From NCBI GenBank assembly GCA_035705985.1, contig DASSVP010000205.1:1-44090 (forward strand): DNA of 44,090 bases, written 5' to 3'. Both the position numbers and the translations under genes were made by a program. Position 1 is the stretch's first letter. Every line of letters starts with the position of its first letter. The notes under the pieces were generated by a model, which was given only the letters and a program-made list of their open reading frames with translations, was not told where the DNA came from and ran no database searches. The DNA is from JACVRW01 sp035705985. GTDB taxonomy: Bacteria > Actinomycetota > Thermoleophilia > Solirubrobacterales > Thermoleophilaceae. Positions 39,023 through 44,090 of this stretch are shown here, piece after piece.

Positions 39023-40123
39023 ATGGCGCTCATCCAAGTCCCCTCCGGCCTCGAGGGCGTAATCGCGTTCGACACTCAGGTCGCGGAGCCCGACAAGGAG
39101 GGTGGCGCGCTTCGCTATCGGGGCGTCGACATCGAGGAGCTCGTCGGCCAGGTTCCATACGAGAAGGTGTGGGGGCTGCTGGTGGACGGCCACTACGAGC
39201 CCGGCCTGCCGCCCGCCGAGCCGCACCCGCTGTCGGTGCGCACCGGCGACCCCCGCGTTGACCTCCAGTCGGCGCTCGCGATGCTCGCGCCGGAGTGGGG
39301 CCTCGGCCAGCTGATCGACATCTCCGACGAGCAGGCCCGCGAGGACCTCGCCCGCGTGTCCGTCATGGCGCTGTCGTTCGTGGCGCAGTCGGCGAGGGGA
39401 GTCGGCCGCCCGCCGATCCCGCAGGCCGAGGTGGACAAGGCGAGCTCGATTCCCGAGCGCTTTCTGATCCGGTGGCGGGGCGAGGCCGACCCGCGGCACG
39501 TCAAGGCGATCGACGCGTACTGGATCTCGGCCGCCGAGCACGGCATGAACGCCTCGACCTTCACTGCGCGCGTGATCGCGTCGACCGGAGCCGACGTGGC
39601 GGCCGCGCTGTCCGGTGCCGTCGGAGCGCTGTCGGGCCCGCTGCACGGCGGCGCGCCCTCGCGCGTGCTCCAGATGCTCGACGAGGTGGACGAGCTGGGC
39701 GACGCCGAGCGCTGGGTGAAGCAGGCGCTCGACTCGGGGCAGCGCCTGATGGGCTTCGGCCATCGCGTGTACCGCGCCGAGGACCCGCGCGCCAGCGTGC
39801 TGCGGCGGACCGCCCGGGAGATCGGCGCCCCGCGCCTCGAGGTTGCCGAGAAGCTGGAGGCGGCCGCGCTCGCCGAGCTGAAGGCGCGCAAGCCAGACCG
39901 CGTGCTTGCGACGAACGTGGAGTTCTGGTCGGCCGTGGTGCTCGACTTCGCGGACGTGCCGCCCGACCTCTTCACTCCGCTGTTCGCCAGCGCGCGCGTC
40001 GGCGGCTGGGCGGCGCACATCATGGAGCAGAAGCGCGAGGGCCGGCTGATCCGGCCGAGCGCCCGCTACGTGGGCCCGGAGCCCCGAGGCGCGGGCGCGG
40101 TCAACGGCGCCGGCCCCGCCTGA
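39023..40123 (+). CDS. citA: CitA-type citrate synthase (possible methylcitrate synthase)
   Basis: 366 residues, colinear with mycobacterial CitA (Rv0889c type) as I recall it: GGALRYRGVDIEEL, AMLAPEWG, ASVMALSFVAQSARG-like and the ending RLIRPSARYVGP. It condenses oxaloacetate with acetyl-CoA, or perhaps propionyl-CoA. Active-site His173 (EHGMNAST), His208 (PLHGGAPSRV) and His247 (GFGHRVYRAEDPR) are intact. At the catalytic Asp of the NVDFYSG motif this protein has Glu300 (TNVEFWSAVV), as I recall for the CitA group. It overlaps the acyl-CoA dehydrogenase by one base, linking entry of acetyl-CoA to fatty-acid oxidation. Confidence 0.92.
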   Translation: MALIQVPSGLEGVIAFDTQVAEPDKEGGALRYRGVDIEELVGQVPYEKVWGLLVDGHYEPGLPPAEPHPLSVRTGDPRVDLQSALAMLAPEWGLGQLIDISDEQAREDLARVSVMALSFVAQSARGVGRPPIPQAEVDKASSIPERFLIRWRGEADPRHVKAIDAYWISAAEHGMNASTFTARVIASTGADVAAALSGAVGALSGPLHGGAPSRVLQMLDEVDELGDAERWVKQALDSGQRLMGFGHRVYRAEDPRASVLRRTAREIGAPRLEVAEKLEAAALAELKARKPDRVLATNVEFWSAVVLDFADVPPDLFTPLFASARVGGWAAHIMEQKREGRLIRPSARYVGPEPRGAGAVNGAGPA

Positions 40124-41841
40124 TGGAGGCGGCCACAGAGCAGGCGGTCTCCTCCTTCGCCAAGTCACTGTTCCTCGGCGAGATCCACGAGGAGCTTGTC
40201 TTCCCGTTCCCCAAGCCGGACCCTGAGGAGCAGGACAGGATCCGGTCGTTGATCGCGTCGCTGCGCGAGATGCCGTACGACGCGAAGAAGATCGAGGAAG
40301 ACGGCTGGATCGGCGACGACATGATCGCCGAGCTGGGGGAGCGTGGCCTGCTCGGGCTGTATGTGCCGGAGGAGTACGGCGGCCAGGGTCTGTCGCAGAC
40401 CGGCTATTGCCGCGTCTCCGAGGTGTTCGCGCAGATCGACGCGACGCTCAGCGTGGTCATGGGCGTGCACCAGTCGATCGGGATGAAGGGCATCGTCCTC
40501 TACGGGACCGACGAGCAGAAGGAGCGCTTCCTGCCGGACCTCGCGAGCGGTCGCAAGCTGGCCGCGTTCGCGCTCACCGAGCCGAATGCCGGCTCCGACG
40601 TGGCGAGCATGGAGACGAGCGCGGAGCGCCAGTCGGACGGCTCGTGGCGCCTGGACGGGATGAAGCACTACATCGGCAACGGCTCGAAGGCCGGCGTGCT
40701 CGTGACCTTCGCCCAGACCGGCGAGAAGCAGTACACGGCCTTCATCCTCGAGCCGGACATGGACGGGTTCGAGGTCGGTAAGCGCTTCGACACGATGGGA
40801 CTGCGCGGCAACGACCTGCGCGAGCTGCGCTACAACGGCATCCGCGTCCCGCCTGACAACGTGCTCGGCGAGCCCGGCGAGGGCTTCCGGATCGCGATGC
40901 AGATCCTGAACAGCGGGCGCCTGTCGCTCGGCACGGGCTCCGTCGGCGGCGCGAAGTTCCTGCTCGACCAGACCATCAAACACGTGAAGGAGCGGCGCCA
41001 GTTCGGCATGCCGCTTGCCGACTTCGAGCTCGTGCAGGACAAGATCGGCTGGGCCGTGTCCTATCTGTTCGGGCTCGAATCGATGGCCTACCTCAGCACC
41101 GGGCTGGTGGACCAGGGCGTGAAGGACTACTCGCTCGAGTCGGCGATCTGCAAGGTCGCGGGGACGGAGTTCCTCTGGTACGCGGCCAACCGCTCGCTCC
41201 AGCTCGCGGGCGGCTCGGGGTACATGCGCGACGAGCCGTACGAGAAGTACCTGCGCGACATCCGGATCTTCCCGATCTTCGAGGGCGCGAACGACGTGAT
41301 GCGCGCCTTCATCGCGCTTGCTGGGATGAAGCCGCTCGGCGACGAGCTGAAGGAGATGGGTGGGGTCTCGCTCGCGGACCCGATCGGCTCCATCGGCGTG
41401 CTCGCCGACTACGTGGCCGGGCGGATCGCGCGCGAGGTCAATCCGGACCGCATCACACGCGCGCACGACGAGCTCGACGAGCTTGCGGGGTCCGTGTCGG
41501 AGCAGGTGAAGCGGCTCCGCGCGGTCACCGAGGGGCTGCTGCGCGAGCACCGCGGCGGCATCGCCGAGCGCCAGTTCCATCAGAAGCGGCTGGCCTCGGC
41601 GGTCTCGGACGTCTACGCGCAGATCGCCGTGCTCTCGCGGGTGACCGCGCATCTCGACGAGCACGGCGTGGAGCCCTCGGGGCAGGAGCGCTACATCTGC
41701 GACACGTTCTGCCGGCGCGCGGCGGCGCGGGTAACGTTGGCCCTGGACCAGATCGAGCGCAACGACGACGAGCGCATGGTCGCCATCGCCAAGCTGGCCT
41801 ACAAGCGCGGCGAGTATGGCTACGCCTTCTTCGAGGACTAA
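40123..41841 (+). CDS. acyl-CoA dehydrogenase, ACAD9/VLCAD-like
   Basis: 572 residues from ATG at 40123 (TGATG overlap with citA); a longer open frame upstream overlaps citA and is not coding. FAD-dependent enzyme that makes trans-2-enoyl-CoA from acyl-CoA. Seen: LYVPEEYGGQGLSQTGYCRV, FALTEPNAGSDVASM (substrate and FAD loop), HYIGNGSKAGVL, GRLSLGTGSVGGAKF, ERRQFGMPLADFELVQDKI and catalytic Glu387 in FPIFEGANDVMR. The extra C-terminal helical domain (about 410-572) is the mark of the very-long-chain group, which binds membranes in mitochondria. Together with citA this suggests growth on long fatty acids. Confidence 0.93.
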   Translation: MEAATEQAVSSFAKSLFLGEIHEELVFPFPKPDPEEQDRIRSLIASLREMPYDAKKIEEDGWIGDDMIAELGERGLLGLYVPEEYGGQGLSQTGYCRVSEVFAQIDATLSVVMGVHQSIGMKGIVLYGTDEQKERFLPDLASGRKLAAFALTEPNAGSDVASMETSAERQSDGSWRLDGMKHYIGNGSKAGVLVTFAQTGEKQYTAFILEPDMDGFEVGKRFDTMGLRGNDLRELRYNGIRVPPDNVLGEPGEGFRIAMQILNSGRLSLGTGSVGGAKFLLDQTIKHVKERRQFGMPLADFELVQDKIGWAVSYLFGLESMAYLSTGLVDQGVKDYSLESAICKVAGTEFLWYAANRSLQLAGGSGYMRDEPYEKYLRDIRIFPIFEGANDVMRAFIALAGMKPLGDELKEMGGVSLADPIGSIGVLADYVAGRIAREVNPDRITRAHDELDELAGSVSEQVKRLRAVTEGLLREHRGGIAERQFHQKRLASAVSDVYAQIAVLSRVTAHLDEHGVEPSGQERYICDTFCRRAAARVTLALDQIERNDDERMVAIAKLAYKRGEYGYAFFED

Positions 41842-43417
41842 GCAACTCACACTCGTAGCAGCGATCCTCGGGACGACCGTGGTGACGGTCGACTCGACCG
41901 TCGTGAACGTCGCGCTGCCGGCCATCGAGGAGGATCTCGGCGGCGGCCTCGCCGGTCAGCAGTGGACGGCGAACGCCTACCTCGTCACGCTCGCGTCGCT
42001 GATCCTGGTGGGCGGCTCGCTGGGAGACCTGTTCGGGGCAAGGCGTGTCTTCGAGCTGGGGGTGATCGGCTTCGGGATCACGTCGGTGTTCTGCGCGGTG
42101 GCGCCGACGATCGAGCTGCTTGTGGTCTCCCGCGCGCTCCAGGGCGTCTGCGGCGCGGTGCTGACGCCTGCGGCGCTCGCGGTGATCGCGGCCACCTTCC
42201 CGCCGGACGAGCGCGGCCGCGCGATCGGCGCCTGGACCGCGTGGAGCGGGATCGGCACGGTGCTCGGGCCGCTGATCGGCGGGCAGCTGGTGGACAGCGC
42301 CTCGTGGCGCTGGATCTTCGCGATCAACGTGCCGATCGTGCTGATGACGCTGCTGTTGGTGCGGCGCGTGCTGCCGGCGGCGCACGTTCGGGCGCCGGGC
42401 GCGCGCGTCGACGTGGTGGGCGCCGTGCTGTGCGCGGTGGGCCTGGCCGGGGTCACCTACGGGCTGATCGAGCAGCCGCGGCTTGGCTGGGAGGACCCGG
42501 CGGTGTGGCTGCCGCTCGTCGCCGGCGCCGCCCTGTTCACCGCATTCCTCGTCTGGGAGGCGCGCAGCAGGCACCCGATGCTGCCGCTGTCCCTGTTCCG
42601 CCGTCGCAACTTCACGGTGGGAAACATCGAGACCTTCTCGATGTACGGCGGCCTGGGGCTCCTGTTCTTCTTTCTTGTGCTCTACCTGCAACAGGTCGCG
42701 GGCTATAGCGCACTGGAGGCCGGCTCCACGACGATCCCGGTGACCGTGGTTCTGTTCGTCATGTCCACCCGCTTCGGCGCGCTCGCGGACAAGTACGGGC
42801 CGCGCTTCTTCATGGGCGTCGGCCCGCTCGTGGCCGCGGCGGGGCTGGCGCTGTTCCTGCGCCTCGACGCGGACGTGGACTACCTGACCGAGCTGCTGCC
42901 GGGCCTGCTTCTCTTCTCCCTGGGGCTGGCCATCGTGGTGGCGCCGCTCACGGCGACCGTGCTGGCCGACGCCGACGAGAGCAACGCGGGTGTGGCTTCG
43001 GGCGTGAACAACGCGATCGCCCGCGCCGCGAGCCTGATCGCGATCGCGGCCGTGGGCGCGCTCGTGGCGTCCTCCTTCGGGTCGTCCCTGCGCGATGACC
43101 TGGGCTCGGCCGCGCAGCGGCCCGAGGTGGCGCGCGCGATCGAGGAGGCGGAGCGGCAGCCGCTGGCAAGCGTGAGCGTGGAGGACGCACCCCCCAACGT
43201 GAGGGAGGAGGTGGCGCGCGCGTCCGAGGACGCCTCGGTCGACGCGTTCAGGACCGCGATCATGATCGCAACGGGGCTGGTGGCACTCGGCGGCGTGCTC
43301 GGCCTGGTCGGAATCGTGAACCCCCGCCGCCGAGTCGACGCGGCCGACTGCCCCGGCGGCCAGCTCGCGGGGATCCCCAAGGACGCCGCCGGCTGCAGGG
43401 AGAAGCAGCCCGCCTAG
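41816..43417 (+). CDS. DHA2-type MFS drug transporter (EmrB/QacA family)
   Basis: 533-residue membrane protein with about 14 helices. TVVTVDSTVVNVALPAIEEDL is the DHA2 motif D1 in helix 1, with membrane Asp; GGSLGDLFGARRVF is motif A in the loop after helix 2. SGIGTVLGPLIGGQLVDSAS in helix 5 is motif C, typical of drug/proton antiporters. The periplasmic loop 420-470 is acidic. The ATG at 41816 overlaps the dehydrogenase gene by 26 bp, and no other start fits. The tail (RRRVDAADCPGGQLAGIPKD) is hydrophilic. Exports toxic or lipophilic compounds using the proton gradient. It shares a CTAG stop with the convergent gene. Confidence 0.92.
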   Translation: MATPSSRTKQLTLVAAILGTTVVTVDSTVVNVALPAIEEDLGGGLAGQQWTANAYLVTLASLILVGGSLGDLFGARRVFELGVIGFGITSVFCAVAPTIELLVVSRALQGVCGAVLTPAALAVIAATFPPDERGRAIGAWTAWSGIGTVLGPLIGGQLVDSASWRWIFAINVPIVLMTLLLVRRVLPAAHVRAPGARVDVVGAVLCAVGLAGVTYGLIEQPRLGWEDPAVWLPLVAGAALFTAFLVWEARSRHPMLPLSLFRRRNFTVGNIETFSMYGGLGLLFFFLVLYLQQVAGYSALEAGSTTIPVTVVLFVMSTRFGALADKYGPRFFMGVGPLVAAAGLALFLRLDADVDYLTELLPGLLLFSLGLAIVVAPLTATVLADADESNAGVASGVNNAIARAASLIAIAAVGALVASSFGSSLRDDLGSAAQRPEVARAIEEAERQPLASVSVEDAPPNVREEVARASEDASVDAFRTAIMIATGLVALGGVLGLVGIVNPRRRVDAADCPGGQLAGIPKDAAGCREKQPA

Positions 43418-43830
43418 AAGCGGCGCACGCGCGTGCGGCTGAGCACGAAGCCGCGCGACGTCCGGAGATTCACGCAGCGCATCCCGGTACGCCGCGAACG
43501 GCAGCGGTAGCGCCCGCGGCGGATCGCGTCGCCGTAGGCGAGCGCCCGCCCGTCGGGGACGGCGTCGCCGGCGCAGGTGAAGCGAGCCCTGCCACGCGCG
43601 CTCACCTCGAGCCCGTTCCCCCAGTCGACGGGGCACCGGTCGGGCTTCGGCGGCGGCCTCCAGTCGCGCACGCGGATGTCGCACCGCACGCCCGAGCTCT
43701 TGTCCATCACGCACCTGATGTTGCCGGACGGGCTCTCGAAGAAGGTCGCGGCGGACGCGGGCGCGGCGGCCAGCAGGCTGCCGAGCACGGCGGTGACCGC
43801 GACGAGCGAGCGCATCTCGGAGAAATTCAA
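43414..43830 (-). CDS. secreted small protein, DUF6636-like
   Basis: 138 residues if started at TTG 43830, which has GGAGGAG 10 nt upstream; ATG 43815 (133 residues) is also possible. Signal peptide MRSLVAVTAVLGSLLAAAPASA. The mature domain reads FFESPSGNIRCVMDKSSGVR, then CDI, DWR, RCPVDWGN, ARFTCAGD, LAYGDAIRRGRYRCRS, GMRCVNL and GFVLSRTRVRRF, the pattern I associate with DUF6636: six cysteines, probably three disulfides. Function unknown; it is exported and small, so it may be a surface-binding or inhibitor-like protein. It ends in a CTAG overlap with the MFS gene. Confidence 0.75.
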   Translation of the reverse strand: MNFSEMRSLVAVTAVLGSLLAAAPASAATFFESPSGNIRCVMDKSSGVRCDIRVRDWRPPPKPDRCPVDWGNGLEVSARGRARFTCAGDAVPDGRALAYGDAIRRGRYRCRSRRTGMRCVNLRTSRGFVLSRTRVRRF

Positions 43831-44090
43831 GCAATCGAATCTCCTCCGTCGACCGTCAGGACGTGGCTGTCACGATGCAGCCCGTCTGAGCTTCTACCGA
43901 CCGCCCGCGGTGCAAGGAACCTTCTCGCGGGCGCACAGCTTCGGCGGCGAAAGCTCCAGCTTCGCAGCGCCGCGTCGGTTTGCCCTTGACCGCACTTTGC
44001 GGGAAAACTTGACTTGTCTGCCGATGGGCACTGTGTTGGGGCTCGCCGCCCCGTCACCGGCAGGGGTGCCGTCGCCCCAGCGGCTCGGCT
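43831..44090. other. 260-bp right-end region without a supported gene
   Basis: I see no convincing gene here. The only open frame of any length (minus strand, 43827-44057, 76 codons) has no family similarity and no usable start signal. The region is less GC-rich than the genes. A short perfect hairpin CCGCA-CTT-TGCGG lies at 43990-44002. A TTGACT (44009-44014), 17 bp, TGTGTT arrangement could be a weak rightward promoter for a gene outside the window. Confidence 0.5.

Noticed and set aside
41525..43834. 769-codon open frame on the minus strand opposite the MFS gene
   Set aside because: Its translation is a run of Arg, His, Gln and Asp with no domain, and it lies opposite a well-conserved transporter. 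High GC content creates such long antisense frames throughout this window (for example 4001-5581, 17242-19014 and 25268-27409).
43827..44057. 76-codon open frame at the right end
   Set aside because: No family similarity, no SD and a composition unlike the real genes. Treated as intergenic.
1..44090. Search by eye for tRNA, rRNA, CRISPR repeats, integrases and prophage genes
   Set aside because: None seen; the few repeats found are short regulatory-type motifs, and base composition is even across the coding part of the window.

Overview
This window is a gene-dense, very GC-rich stretch (roughly 70% G+C by eye) with many GTG and TTG starts, 1-4 bp translational-coupling overlaps, a mycobacterial-type integration host factor, a CitA-type citrate synthase, an ECF41-type sigma factor and a complete six-gene mce operon. 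Together these point to a high-GC actinobacterium. The mce layout, with its ATPase inside the operon, and a small FRPTADVVDLLRLRA-type protein suggest the Thermoleophilia/Solirubrobacterales, but that placement is an inference. I see no tRNA, rRNA, CRISPR array, insertion sequence or prophage gene.

Layout. (1) 110-16758: one long rightward unit holding two YrbE/MlaE permeases, an MlaF-type ATPase with an acidic N-terminal extension, mceA-F, an MMPL/RND exporter, a membrane-anchored thioredoxin-like protein, a B3/B4-domain protein, two unknown proteins and a VOC enzyme. It ends at a strong hairpin. (2) 16847-18888: mIHF and pyruvate kinase, divergent, around a 230-bp control region. (3) 18885-23985: a CGNR regulator, a small protein, an EamA transporter and a large secreted M14 carboxypeptidase. 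(4) 23999-27929: an alpha-oxoamine synthase-family enzyme divergent from a GNAT-like protein, then a small membrane protein, an AlkA-like glycosylase and MsrB. (5) 27926-29854: an ECF41 sigma factor divergent from an atypical SDR. (6) 29814-35078, leftward: MoxR ATPase, CoxE-like VWA protein, a ThiXYZ-like ABC importer and a GNAT, each overlapping the next or nearly so. (7) 35105-38009: small membrane proteins, a second atypical SDR and an acyltransferase. (8) 38126-43830: MOSC protein, GNAT, citA, acyl-CoA dehydrogenase, a DHA2-type MFS pump and a secreted DUF6636-like protein.

How the genes may work together. YrbEA/YrbEB, the ATPase and MceA-F should form one lipid or sterol importer. The coupled MMPL pump and redoxin suggest a joint envelope-lipid function. 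CitA and the acyl-CoA dehydrogenase (1-bp overlap) couple beta-oxidation to the citrate or methylcitrate cycle. The MoxR/VWA pair overlapping a pyrimidine-type importer is an unusual combination.

Most interesting non-coding signals. There is a multi-helix RNA-like element with mutually exclusive pairings upstream of the MOSC gene (38017-38115). There are probable leaderless promoters, including two opposed overlapping -10 boxes at 35088-35095. An ECF41-type promoter faces the sigma gene. A palindrome sits inside the putative mce promoter. Four of eight convergent gene pairs end on one shared CTAG.
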